Shown here one piece after another: positions 47,919 to 59,936 of a stretch of DNA of 64,000 nt (its first letter is position 1; the number at the start of each line of letters is the position of its first letter). Under the pieces are notes generated by a model. It ran no database searches and was not told the DNA's origin. It was given only the letters and a program-made list of their open reading frames with translations. The stretch comes from Amanita rubescens (Eukaryota > Basidiomycota > Agaricomycetes > Agaricales > Amanitaceae). Where the stretch lies: assembly GCA_015039365.1 (NCBI GenBank), contig WION01000094.1, positions 106,373 to 170,372 of the forward strand, in the 5' to 3' direction. Made by a program: the position numbers and the translations under genes.

Positions 47919-50900
47919 TCAGGTGACCATAGCTCGTTCGACACCGTAGTCGGACATCCAAGCAATATGAGATTGATCTGACAAGCGTTCAAGAGGCCGC
48001 ATATGCTTTTTCGTGTCATCATCTTCGGCAATCGATGTCATGATGATACTAAACAGGGTTGCAAACTCTTGTACAATGTCTGCTGTGCGCAAGATGCCAT
48101 ATACATCCGGAGAGATACCACGAACCGAGATCGAGTATCGATTGTAGGAATCAACAGCAAGTTGTGCATCGTTAACCTTTTTCTTTAACCCTTTGACGGC
48201 CTTCTTCTCGGTGTTAGTTTCAAGGTTCTTTGCAGCCGCATCCCGTGCTTCACAAAGGGATCGGAATGCACCGTCAGCAAGGGGTCCGGGTGCCAAGTAC
48301 TTTATCTTCTTGCCATTTTCTTGGAAGGGCTGTTCGCAACCAAGTTCCATGAGTATGGCTATGTAGGGAAGAGGTTTGTCAAGATCACGGACAACACCAA
48401 TTGGACGTATTGCAAGTTCGGCGTTCCCGTCTCCGGTAGTTCCAAACTTGATCTGTGCCGCAATTGCGGAGAATAGGGAGGGATCAAATATTGAATCTCG
48501 ATCGACGGAACCATGATATACAGGAAGTAGAAGATCGATTCTTTCTTGGGAAAAGCAACACTGAAGCCCTCCGCCACGAGCCCATAGGTTCGCAAGCAGT
48601 TGCCTGCGTGCGTACAATTAGCGGGTCCACGCAAAGAAGTGTTTGCCATGTCATACTTACTCGTTCGCCTCAGGGAGGGAGTCCCGGGTGTTGATCCAAT
48701 GCGTAAAATTCACGTACGCGTCACCGAAGGTATTCTTAAACTTCGGTCTATCGGAAAGGTCAAATATGTCTTTTCCGAAAAGTGTATCAAGGAAATCCAG
48801 GAGAAGGACAGGCTTCAAGAGATTCGGAACATTACGTGGAGAACGTGGGGCGGCGAAGTCGCGGGCAATGAGGAGAAGTGTACGCGCACCAAGTTCGCCC
48901 AAAATGCCCTTTTCGATGAGTCCCGCCCCGCATAGATCTTGGCTCAAGGTGTTCAAAACGCGCCGTAGACGGTCCGGTTCTTGAGAGTTGTACAATATGT
49001 CAATACTGCCCATCACGAGGACGGGCTCTGAAGGCGAGTGCGTGTAGAATCTGTGGGAGTGAGGTGAGAAGCCGGTGAGAAGCCTCATGTGATGCGCAAC
49101 ACTGCGATCAGAAAGTTCCATAGCTTCTGAAGCAGCTATGACCGGATCTAGACAGAGACGCTGCGAGAGCACAGCAAAGACATGGTCCCTATCCGTGGCT
49201 TTGAAAGGCTTCCCATTTCGAAGTTTGGAGGAAGCGAAGTCGATCATCTCATACTCCGTTGCTTCAGGCAGATGTGCACTCCAGCTGGTAACGAAATGAG
49301 CGACCGTGGTTTACCGGCGAGATCTACGTACATTGGCCTTCCATATTGGGAGATGAACTGGATGGTTTCCATATCACCCATACGTACGTTTACTGCCCTG
49401 CTCTTGGCTATCGCTTGCTGGTCAAAGCCAAGATCGATATAGGGTGTTGGTAATCGAGCCACCTCTTGTCTGAGTCGGAAAGAATGCACTATTGCTTCAG
49501 TCAGACGCGTGCAAGCAAGTGAAGCGGCGGACTGACTCTTGCGGGGAGGAGGAGCATAATAGGATATGCTCGATTTCGTTCCCATGAGAGTATACCACAT
49601 TTTTATTGACAGTGGCTGACGCTGTAAGAGACGTAGAAAGATTTGGCACAAGTGCGGACCCAATTCGTGTGCTTCGTCGAAGTACGTTACGCTTATCCTT
49701 TTCGCGGGAAGGATACGAGAAAGAAATTCCATCAGTTCCTTGGTGGCCCCCCGAGCGGCGATCCCGTAATACTTGCGAGACTGGTTAAAAGTGGAAACTT
49801 CGGGTGGTACCTCGCCGTCCTCCCCTCTCAACTGTCAATATACTAAGACCACTCGGCCAAAATAAAATGAAACGACTGACTGAGGCTGCTTGTTCGACCA
49901 CCTTTGTAAAAAACGCTTCCCGGCGATCACGCATCCCAGTTGGCTCCATAAGCTCATGCCAATACTGGAGTAATTGCGGTCCATTGAGCCCCTGATTGTG
50001 TGCCTCCTGTAGCGTTTCAAGCATCATTTGATGTGCAGCAGCAAGGAAGCTAGCAATGGCAATATGCGCAGTGCCGCTCGGGTCGTTATCTTTAGGCAAC
50101 GCGGAAAAGAAGTCTACAACGGGCTTGTCCCCTGGTGGATAGCCTGGATCAGTAGACTTGCGAAGGCAGATCGGAAGCGTGAATATCTGTTTACCAACCT
50201 AGCGGATATTTGTAGCGTAGCATTGCCAACCGAAACATATACACACCTCTGTTAGCATGCGTGATTTGCCTGTTCCAGAACTTTGAACCACGGATATGGC
50301 TTTAGCGTAGAGAGGTGGCTGCTCGTTCGTTTGCTGCCCGATATCAGCCTGTTCGAGATGCTTGATGAACTTTGTGGCAAAATCTCCAATGAACTGTTGC
50401 GTGTATGCTTTGCCGAGTCCTTTAAGAAATGAGTTAACGGTCAAGCAGGTTAGCTGAGCAGCCATACTTTCAGTCGTGTAGCCACTACAAGTGTATGGCG
50501 CGTAAGCATAAAAGGAATGATAAAGGGAAACGAAGCTTGCGTGTTCTCCGTCTGTTCTAGATTTGCAGCTGATTTCCGAAGTTTCCCTGTGCCAGTACCG
50601 CATTACGATATATTGTCTTCGGAACCGAGCAAGGCACATACGATGCATAATCAGGTCCACCCAATCCCCTTTCTGTACTATGTTCTTCAATTCCTCGACC
50701 TCGTCGTCATTCAAGCTCCGTAGAAGCGTTGCAATCCCATCCGAGTCGGAATATGAAAGGTCGATAATGTTCTTTTCCAGATCTGGGTGCGACAACGCAA
50801 TCCTCCAGCAAGAAGTAAGAACCGAATATAACACGCCTTGCAGCTTTCCAGTGCTACATACGCGAGCTGGCCAATCCCCGCGTCTTGAGGCCTCTTTCAT

Positions 50901-51084
50901 CCCCTCCTCGAACTTGTCGAGCGAGGGAGAAGACATGGAAGAAGGTTGAGAAAGAGAAATAGGAGAGAGAAGGGTCGTGGGGACATCGTCAAGATCCATG
51001 ATCAGACTCTCCCAATCGTACTTATAACACACCAATATCTCAGATCTCAGCCCGGCCTTCACTCACTTTCGACATCGCACACAT
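47919..51084 (-). CDS. Large P-loop NTPase-like protein of a mushroom-specific family
   Basis: Protein of roughly 950 residues that I recognise only as a member of a large Agaricomycete family without an established function. The start MCAMSK (51084) is spliced by a gtgagt intron to YDWESLIMDLDDVP. A P-loop follows (ISVVQSSGTGKSRMLTEVG, Walker A), and later ISVTYFDEAHELGPHLCQIF (Walker-B-like DE with following His), YGRPIWSAHLPEATEYEMID, DHVFAVLSQRLCLDPV, RSVAHHMRLLTGFSPHSHR, GILGELGARTLLLIARDFA, YVNFTHWINTRDSLPEANEQ, GGGLQCCFSQERIDLLLPVY and SYNRYSISVRGISPDVYGIL. Five introns join in frame, so it looks intact. It lies between the two inverted FunK1 arms. A relation to Crinkler-type NTPase/nuclease proteins is possible but unproven; I do not assign a function. 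Confidence 0.85.
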
Positions 51085-52882
51085 TCACCTCCCTTCAAAG
51101 TCTATCGCCTCCTCTAGTGTGCCGACGAGCACTTCTGCAGATGCAGAAGATATGGATATGTACTGGAAGAGGTGCAGATCGTAGCTGAAGCCAGCTCATC
51201 ACAGGAGTTTGGACAGTACATTAGCAGACGTTGTGACGACTCAAATAGGTCTTTCAAGTCTTTTGCGAGAGCGCGCTTCCAAGTTCCAGGGGCAAACCTT
51301 TTGATGACTGACAGCAGCCGCCCGGCTCGTGGCGATCTTCTTTCCTTCTTCCTGTCTCAGTCTCTGAACCAGTTCCTGTCTTCTCGCACAGAGTAGAAAC
51401 AAACGCGCTGTGCTGGGTTTCCTTCAAAAAACGGGATGTTGTTTTTTGTTGAGCTGCTGGTGGGAGCAATTTGGCTTGATCCTGGAGTTACAACTTGACA
51501 AGGAAGGGAAGAACGCGATGGAGAGCAATCGACATCAATGTCGCGTACTCGTTCCATGCATGGACTGCATGTAGGACTTATATAACGATCTTGTGCTCGT
51601 TAAACCAGTAGTTTTGTTCGGATACAAGAATTCCTCACGGTATGGATAGAAAAAGGATCGTATCAGGAATACTATCTATCTGTACAATATGGTTTTTGTA
51701 TGCGGGCGATGTATGCTTACCGACACCTCTGTTTGAATGAGGGGATAATCAACACCAGGAAGATGTCATGCAAAATTTCTCGTCTTGAAGCCGCAACGCA
51801 ACCGCTTGTCCAGAAAGCGAAGTTGGAGAGGCGCTGTAATGATTCGTCTGCCAGGTTGTCGATACCTTTGGAGCAAGAGGATTATGACAACACCGAGTTC
51901 ATGGCAAGCCCCGGACTAGCGCCCATTCTTGAAGTTCTTGCAATGTTCTCTCCACGTGAGATGGCCTAGACGACGACCTTTATCCTGCTCTACTGGCAGG
52001 AATTCCGCTTGAGCTAATCCACGTTGTTCTTCTCGAACAACCGTCGTCGACCAGAATTTTGAACGGCGCTTAGCATTTCATCGTCGTCAGACGGTCAGAG
52101 TGTGAACCAAACCGAACTTGTGTCTCAATTTTGACGACGTCATACGGAGAACAAATATGTTGATGTGGACCTGCTGTTGTGTCGTACCAAGTGACTCAAA
52201 CGGGTTGAGGGTGAGATACATGGTCGCAATGCCAAAAGAACCCATGAGCGTCAGAAGTTGAAGCGAGGAAGAAACTAATAGAAACGGACTTGGATGTCTA
52301 ATCAAACAAACTTGAGCGCTTGAGCCTCCAATGCGATATAGGCATCTCGGCGCTTTGTATCTATGCATCCGTGGACCGTTAAGCACACGACCCTATGAAA
52401 GAATGACGACTCACCGTCCGTGTGATGACTCCACGCCTCCCGACTTCTTGCCAACCTTGTTCCTCAGGCGCAGCCTCCTCTTCGCGTCGGGGAAGGGAAT
52501 GTGTTTGATTTTGTTTCAGGACGAGGGGGTACTTTGTAGGTTCGAGGTAGTGAGAGGTTTGTAAACACCCCGCTATTGGATTACTAGAACGAGATTTGTC
52601 GACAAACAGTCCGATTTTTTGAAAACACATCAGGAAAATGGTGCCCGCTATAACCACGTTGTTCTAGGTGTCGTGCAGATACATTCCAAACTTGTTCGTT
52701 AACCATCTCATATATTGGGTCACGGCAAGATCAGTAGGCTGTATGATAATAAGGGGACTAAGCAAAGGCAGGAATTCTCCGTGGATCCTATGTACACGCA
52801 CGAAAAGAACGACTTAGATACTAGCAACAAAATGTAAATGCGGAATTATAGAGATCTAGACTAGGGGCTACATGCATACACA
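51085..52882. other. Intergenic region, nothing recognised
   Basis: About 1.8 kb between the P-loop gene start and the right FunK1 copy. The longest frame (52087-52386, minus) is hydrophobic in its middle but matches no family I know. It may hold decayed sequence; no repeats stand out. Confidence 0.35.
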
Positions 52883-55477
52883 TCATTGGCGAGGCTTTCG
52901 CCCAATAGCAGACATGAACGATTCAAATGTAATACACTCTTCTAGGCGTTTTAGCCCGGCTTTACTCCAAGCAGTAGCGTCCCATATTCCTTGTTCGAAT
53001 TCCAACTCAAGGTCGTTGGTGTCATAAGCTTTCAAAAACAATCGTCGTAGCGGATTAATCCACGTTTGAAAAAGTTCTTTGAAGTCGTCCAATATAAAGG
53101 GGGCAAGCTCGCCGGGAAAGGCCAAACAATTAACCTTCGGCTGAGCAGCCTCCAGTAGGTCTGAATTGTTCCATTTTTTGAACGTGGGTAATGGAGGTAA
53201 GCATCGCTTCTTCCGAAGATCAAAGTGGACGGTAGCCCATATAAGAATGTAGAAAAACGATTCGAGGTCGTGACAATACTTGTGAGGCGGATTTCCTTTC
53301 AATAAACTGATCGACATGAAGGGGATCGTGCCGGTACGATGTTGCGCATTGGAAGGGATGACGGCGTTCAGTTCGTCAATGAGTGAGGCTAGGTCCCAAT
53401 CCGACAGAACCCCAACATGGCGAGTGGGTTTCTTGTCGCACATAAGATTATTGATGCTCAGATCACGATGAAGCACACGCCCTCGTCGATACGCAGCATA
53501 GTGACCTAAATTATCTCTCGCTCAATATTGTACGAAGATTGTGGAGAAGGAACGTACATTCGACGCAATCAACAAATACATTTTGGAATTCCTCGACACT
53601 ATCAACCATCCATAAGGCCTTGTAGCGAGACATCACAAATGCGTGGAAGCATCGTTCCAAATTTGGAACGACGTTGATACCTAAGAAATGCCTTGGCAGA
53701 CGAACCTCTTCTGCAGTCATGTCGGCGGAACACATCACATCTGGTAAATGTTGGGCCATATCAGGGATGGCTTCGCGAAGCTGACCTATCACGTCCGCTT
53801 CTCTCTTCCGCTGGTTGTCTGGCCATATCAGCTTGAGAACAAGGTCCGCGTTTTCGTCGTCCTCGTTCCCGCCGATCTCTTCTACAGGAAAAACAAACGT
53901 CCCGCGTCCAAGTAAGCCTCTATTTGCGAAGAGCCTGTCGCCTGTTATCCCGAAGCTTTTGATCGTTTGATCGCCCAATACAAGGACGACTTGATCACCT
54001 TTGGACTGTTTTGCGCTTATTGCTGTTTCGAACAGTTGGTCGACATCCGATGGGCACGGTTCGGATGCAGGAATGATGAACGGGTCAAACCCGGCCTGGC
54101 GCGGGGTGCATTCACAAAGAGCATATAACATCATTGCCAACAAGTGTGGTTCATCCTCAAAGTCGAAGGGGACGGTGTGAGCCACGGTAGCACGATCGTA
54201 ATACCACAAAGAAATGTTGAAGCGATCGACAAAAACACCAGGTGACATAATGACGACTAGCAGCAGCCATGCATTCTAAGGCATAGCGAGCCAACTGCAT
54301 GTGGTCTCGGTTAAGGGAAGGTTTCTTGTTTTGACGCTTGCGTGGGAGGGAGACAAGGGTATCGTCAGCTTTCCGCTTCATAGAGCTGGATAATTGTGGC
54401 TCAGGTTTAGATTTACGATTGAGGTTGACTCTGGCGGACGACGTAGAAGAAGCCCTGGAACGAGGAGGCTTCGGGGAACTCCTCTTCTTCGATGTCGTGG
54501 ATTTTTCGCCAACTTGTGCCTTGGCTTGACGCGATGAAGGTTTTTCTAATCGAGACCGGAATTCAACATGGATGCCGCCCTCGACGGCGTTGCTCGGCTC
54601 GGCTCTCGCTGCTTGAATGCCCGGTGGCATCGACGAGGATGCGCACGATACGCTAGGGGTAACTCCAGACCTTTCTGGCTGATCGCGACTGGTGGTACCA
54701 CCACGAGTGTCGCGTAGTACACTTTCATCGAAAAGCAGGCGTCGAGAGTGGCTAACGGGCGCGCTTTCCGCGTGAAAGAGGTTCGTTCTGGACGACGCTG
54801 GAATTGGCCCTTCGGGAAGGACCCGTCCATGAGATTTTCGTCCCCTCGCGCTTTTATCACGAGTCTTGAATTCGAACGGTGCAATGACATTGCTCCATGT
54901 GATCTCCGTGGGTTCAAAAGAGGCGACGATGTCCGGCTTGCGTAAATTGTGTCCACTGTTTATGGGCCATCCGTCACGGGACGTTTGGAAGCGATCAAAC
55001 GAGTCCAGCACGGGAAGTCCAATCTTTCCAAGCTCTTCAATAAGATGCTTTGAGATATCCAAGAAGGGCCGATAAGCCTTTGGCTCATGGTCGAAAGCAG
55101 CCTTATACGCCTGAACGAGATCTGTTGGCAAAGACGATTTGAGAGTTTTCGCCGCCTTGTGAATCTTGTCCAGAGCTTGTCCACTCAAACCCCAGACGTG
55201 ACTGAGGAAGGCATAGATGTCCAACTTCTCGTCGGCGATTCTTTCCGATACATCCCTTTGGAGCTCGGCTCTCATCTCATCGACGGTATACCCTGCATCG
55301 GATACGCCGCGTCTGTGAGGTGTCGAATTCATGGAACAACTACCTAATCTCATTCCGTAAGTATGAGCGAGAATCGGCGAATCTAAGCGACTCACTGCAG
55401 TAATCACTATAATAGTCACTGTTATATGAACAGGAGGAGCAGGAGTGAAAATCGGATCCTGAAGTCTCGGAGGACAT
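52883..55477 (-). pseudogene. FunK1-family kinase, inverted copy with a 1-bp frameshift
   Basis: Inverted partner of the gene at 44337-46915. The start MSSETSGSDFHSC (55477) and first intron are conserved. The regulatory N-terminus, linker and kinase domain (VLHRDLSINNLM, LSDWDLASL) match the other copy closely. Around 54236-54243 this copy reads GTCACCTGGTGTTTTTGTC where the open copy reads GTCACAGGCGTTCTTGTC: one extra base. The first frame then runs into other residues (VTWCFCRSLQHF) and stops at 54157, while VDRFNISLWYYDRATV continues in another frame. Compared with the open copy it has a 7-codon insert in the linker (adding LEKPS) and lacks two codons (IE). The last 60 residues differ more than the rest. 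The 3' part is still open and retains kinase residues, so the damage is probably recent. Confidence 0.85.
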
Positions 55478-55749
55478 TATTTCTAAGTGGCGGGGGTTTA
55501 CTTATACTATTTATTAAGTGGTTTACTGTGGCTTCGCAAGGACAAAGGGCGAGTCGTGCACTTTCCTAAAGGGGCAAAATACCAGGAAAAGTCAGATTGG
55601 GAGGCGGGAGGATATGAAGGATTTGAAGGAGGCAAAGATGATGGTGGCACGGCGGAGTTGTAGACCGTGTGGATTTATAATAAAGGGACGCAGGCAAGAT
55701 GTGTGATCGAGGAGCGGCCGTTTGCAAAGCGACTGATCAACCACGTGGT
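52893..55749 (-). repeat. Right arm of the inverted FunK1 duplication
   Basis: Reverse-complement counterpart of 44064-46903. The outer end again carries the palindrome ACCACGTGGT (55740-55749); beyond it the two flanks differ. The space between the arms is about 6 kb and holds the P-loop gene and the second Hsp20 relic. Confidence 0.85.
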
Positions 55750-55980
55750 CCGAATGGCCCATTGAAACCGAGCAGAGCGTAAACAACTTACGGTAAAGCA
55801 AATCTGACAATTTGTTCATGTATTTTGAGTTTCTTGTTCCAGGGCCGTAGAATGAGATGTGGCCGTGCTTCTCGCTGAATGTTATTCTCATTTGAACTTG
55901 ATATCCTACAAAAATAATAAAAGAAGCCAAAGCCTGCGGTCGCTTGAAAAGGTAGGCAATGGTATGCGTCACAAGTAGAA

Positions 55981-57353
55981 TCATAGTTTAGACCCCGGGA
56001 CGCTCTTGACTAGCCTGTTTCCATTTTCAAGCGAATGCACAGCTTCTTCGACCATGCTATCGACAATCGATTTCGCCGGAAGAATGTCATTGACAACAGC
56101 TGCCACTTTCCCCATCAACCAAGGCCTAGGATCATGAGTTTATACCGAAGCTCTTCAAAATTAATTGGTTTTTCACCTAGTATCCGCGGATATTTCAGGG
56201 TGCTTCTCGACCTCATTGTAATGAGGAATTATCCCTTTCGAAGTTAATGCCTGTATTTCAACTTGTCTGTTCTTTTCCCTGCGTTGATTATACCAAAGTA
56301 GTGCATGTGAACACATGAAAATGTTGATTTATTTACCAATTCTCGATGTACGGGGTCTTTCGGACGTGCAAAGGTCGGCCAGAGTAGATCACAGTTCTGA
56401 TAGTGTCATCAAATCCACAACTCAACACCAATTCTTTGTGGATTTTGGGAGCACCGGCTTCAACGGAGGCCACAAAGCGCGTTCCCACCCCTAGGAATGT
56501 TGCAATCAGCGGCTAACGAAGAACAGATAATATACGTACAAACGGCTTGTGCTCCCCACATCAGATTCGCTGCGAGACTCCGCCCATCAAACACAGCGCC
56601 TGCACCGATGACATATATGGGCTTTCCAGTCAGTGGCGATCTATGATTCCTGACCGCATCAACGCATGCAGGAACTAGAACACTGCTGGGAATGTATCCC
56701 GTGTGACCTCCACCTTCTCCTCCCTGGGCACAGATGAGATCTACGCCCACTTCAAGGGCTTTTGCAACATGATTTGGATGCCCGACCATGTTCATAACCA
56801 CAATACCGGCTTTGTGCAGCTTGTCCACCACATCCTTGGGCGGCACGCCAATTGCACATACAAATAAGGTAGCCCTTTCTTCGATTATAACTTGAACAAG
56901 TTCTGGCAATTGTCCATTCGTGTAATCGTACTAGAATCTAGCTGAAGAAAGTTTTTGAAAGCATTGACGAGGCCTTACATTCGTCTTCCGCGCGCTACCG
57001 CCGACTTGAGGGAGGGCAAGATCTACGCCAAACGGCCCATTCTTGTCCTTCAAAGCTGCTTTAGTTGCTCGTATCTGTTAACGTGATGTTATGTATTACG
57101 ACGACATGTCTTGACCAAATACTGACCTGTTCGCGTAGCATCTTTGGTGAATATCCTAGCCCTCCAATAACTCCAAGACCACCAGCATTCGTCACAGCAG
57201 CCACCAGCTCAGGACCCGAAGCAACATTCATGCTGAATATAAACGTATAATCTCTGTTTGTATCCAAGATGAAGAACGAACTACATACCCAGCCAACAGG
57301 ATCGGGTGCTGGATCCCGAACAATTCGGTGATTGGAGTTTGGATGCGAGCCAT
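55981..57353 (-). CDS. Nitronate monooxygenase (2-nitropropane dioxygenase family)
   Basis: FMN-dependent enzyme oxidising alkyl nitronates to carbonyl compounds and nitrite. The start ATG at 57351-57353 gives MARIQTPITELFGIQHPILL, then AGMNVASGPELVAAVTNAGG and LGVIGGLGYSPKMLREQI, GPFGVDLALPQVGGSARKTN, the core LFVCAIGVPPKDVVDKLHKA, GIVVMNMVGHPNHVAKALEV and GVDLICAQGGEGGGHTGYIP (the glycine-rich FMN phosphate-binding stretch with the conserved His), PIYVIGAGAVFDGRSLAANL, GTRFVASVEAGAPKIHKELV, RPLHVRKTPYIENW and the C-terminal PWLMGKVAAVVNDILPAKSI. Six introns of 48-60 bp join in frame. Length and order match fungal NMO. No disruption; no linked pathway genes nearby. Confidence 0.93.
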
Positions 57354-57809
57354 ACCGTTTCACTCTAGGAGGTCCTTTTCTGGAGAATGAGTGACGTGAG
57401 AGCACCAGCGGGTTTTATATCAGTTGCATGATTATGGCAGACTACTAGGTTGAAATAGCACTTGCCGGTGCCGGTGACAGGCCGGGCCGGTTGCCCCAAG
57501 GAACTTGAGTCTTGCACAGCCGCGTTCAAATTAAAGCGCGCCTCTAGCCGGCTGACGCTATGCCGCGCAAATCGCTTCAGCTTCTAAACGTATAGTTGTT
57601 ATTGTTGTTATTCTCAACCTAAAGTTCCGGGGATTCGTGTCTGGTGGGGTATATGATTAATGCAGATGCGTGTTGCTAGGAAGGAGTGCTATATGATGGT
57701 GGGGTAGGAAGAAAGCGAGAGTGCGAGACAGAACAGAGACGGTGAATAAGCCAACAGCATAAGTAAACGAACGATCCGTAAATAACGAAGGTATATGAAT
57801 ACTGAAATG
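57354..57809. other. Intergenic region
   Basis: About 460 bp between NMO start and She3-like stop, both on the minus strand. Short TTGTTATTGTTATT-like run near 57595-57615. No gene seen. Confidence 0.35.
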
Positions 57810-59608
57810 TCAAGGTGGATTGTCCGGTTCTTCACTATTCAACGGGAGTGTGGGACCTGCACTCTGCATAAGTCTTCTCAACCGTGCCAGCTCGGAAGAT
57901 AAGGCCCTGTTGTTCGATGTAAGCATAGGCTGACGTAGATTAGATATACTCACTTGGCGGTACTAGTTGCCTCCTCGGTCTCCTTATCGCTCTTTTCTAC
58001 TTTCGCCTTTAATCTTTGGATATCTTCAAGCCATGCCTGTTCTACTTCATTGTTCAGTCTTTTCTCTTCCTCGAAAAGCTTTTTCACGTCGGCCCTCTCT
58101 CCCGCCGCACCCTTGATCTTCTCAACCAATAATTTATACTTCTTGCCGGCGCTCTCCGCTTCCCCACGCCACGCTTCCTCCCGCCGCCGCATTTCGTCAC
58201 GCAGGCGATCCGTGTCCTTCTTAAACGATTCAACGAGACCCTTGATACTATCGCGGAGCGTGATGTATTCACGCTCGCATTTTTGCGATAGGGCGGTTGA
58301 CTCATTTAAAGCTACTTCCATTTCGCGCATCGCCTTCTTCGTTGACGTTGTTTCTGTTTTGAGTTGCGATTTTAATGATGTTGCCTCTGCCTCTGCCTTC
58401 CTGGCGCGTTCCAGAACCTATGACCTGTCATGCAAAGCCAACGACCAAAATATGATGCTTTACCTCTTGTAGCAATCGCTCTTTCCTAGCAACCACGTTA
58501 TTAAGACCTTCGTTTTCAAGTCGTAGTCGTTCTCGTCCTTCTTTCAGATCTTCGGTTTGTCTAGTTAGCTGTGCCACCGATCGCTGAGAGAGACGTAATT
58601 GCGCTTTGGTATTCTCGAGAGCAGTTCGAGCATTGATGACTCCAAGTTGCAGATCAGCTAATACTCTGGTGGTGCCTCCGTGGAGAGAAGTTCGGCGAGA
58701 ATTTGGTGACGGTGATGGCGGTTGTAGCGTGGCAGTCGAAGCGTCAACATCGATAGGTGGCAAATTTGATATTGATAAGTTTCGTTGCATTGGCGAGGTA
58801 GAGGTAATTCCCTCTTCGGCTAGTGCCCGTGCATTGCCTGTAAGCATCGTCGGAAGAACATGGAAGGGTATGGGTGGTGGATTAAATGGGGAGGGTGGAC
58901 GGGTGGACAAGATTAGACAAACCTACGGCAGCAACCGGTATTCCTGATGCAAGTCAGTCCATCATCATCGGGTGTGAACATATAACGCACGACTCAGACC
59001 CCGCATAGGACTTGTTGGCCGCTTTTGAGTATTTGGACCAGTCGGGCTACCAAACGATGCAGGTATTCCCTCACGAATGCTTTCATCTTCTCCATCCCGC
59101 TTCGGAAGGGGCAAACTTGATTCTGGGCCAGCAATACCTTGCAGGATGTCGTAACTTGAACGTCGCTTCATTTTAGTCGCGGAAGATACTGGACCCGAGA
59201 AAGATGAAGGTGGAGGGGAAGTAGCTGACATAGAAGCAGATGATGTATAGTTATCTAGTAAAAAGTCTGTTGAGAAAGGCCTCGGGACGGTTCGGATGAT
59301 ATTCTCGAGTGAATTTAATTGAGCTTGCTTATGCCGGATGTCGTGCTTAAGTGAAGACATATGACTTCGGATAGCAACTGTTATAGGATTGTAAGATCGA
59401 CAACTGGGAAAACAGGGACAGAGATGCGGGGGGGATTGCTGTGTTCCTCACCTGGATCATCTACTGAGAACGAAGGACTGTGGGCGCGAACAGAACTCCT
59501 CGACGACGGACGTGATAAAGATAGATCTCTGGCGTGCTTGACAGGTGACAAGTTCCTTTCTCCGTTACCGTTGCTTACGGGATTGGTGTGGTTAGGACTA
59601 GAAGACAT
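57810..59608 (-). CDS. She3-like coiled-coil protein
   Basis: Probably a cytoplasmic coiled-coil protein; basidiomycete relatives are often named after yeast She3, the adaptor linking RNA-bound She2 to myosin for mRNA transport. The N-terminus (MSSSPNHTNPVSNGNGERNL) is Ser/Pro-rich and disordered. Helical parts follow: LKHDIRHKQAQLNSLENIIR, a Ser-rich stretch with GPNTQKRPTSPMRGL, LGVINARTALENTKAQLRLS, LRLENEGLNNVVARKERLLQ, the conserved SQKCEREYITLRDSIKGLVE and KKDTDRLRDEMRRREEAWRG, then ELARLRRLMQSAG near the end. The start at 59608 is the first ATG; introns (gtgagg, gtgagt) join in frame. The stop TGA is at 57810-57812. The family name is less certain than the coiled-coil nature. It is divergent to the RING gene. 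Confidence 0.72.
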
Positions 59609-59936
59609 TCACCTAAAGCTAATTAGGGAAGGGCGCCAGGGACATAATGCTCCGTCAGTGAATTGATAAAATGCTAATAAGAAAACTAACTGATATAATA
59701 GAGAATCGAGCACGCCTACAGGATATTCAGTCAAGAAATGACGCAAACCAACCTAATGCAGTACGCTTCTTCACGTCCAACTTGCGGAGAAGTACATAAG
59801 TGGTTATTTGGCGCTGTTTGACAGCAATATTGGACCAAAGCCACGTGACTTGTCACTTCGCCACCACTACAGGTACCGTCACAGTCGCGACCCTAAAACG
59901 TACTGGCGTATCTTGAAAGCGATTCCCTCAAAACCA
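59609..59936. promoter_or_regulatory. Divergent promoter, She3-like / RING genes, with CACGTG box
   Basis: This 328-bp gap separates outward-facing starts. A CACGTG followed by AC is at 59842-59847, about 90 bp upstream of the RING gene ATG. The same octamer CACGTGAC occurs in the USP/ADIP divergent promoter. Confidence 0.5.

Noticed and set aside
52087..52386. Minus-strand 99-codon frame with a hydrophobic centre
   Set aside because: No conserved motif, no splice-supported extension, no start context; not enough to call a gene.
44064..55749. The inverted FunK1 arms as terminal repeats of a classical DNA transposon
   Set aside because: No transposase or DDE motif is seen, each arm contains a whole gene, and I could not find a target-site duplication.
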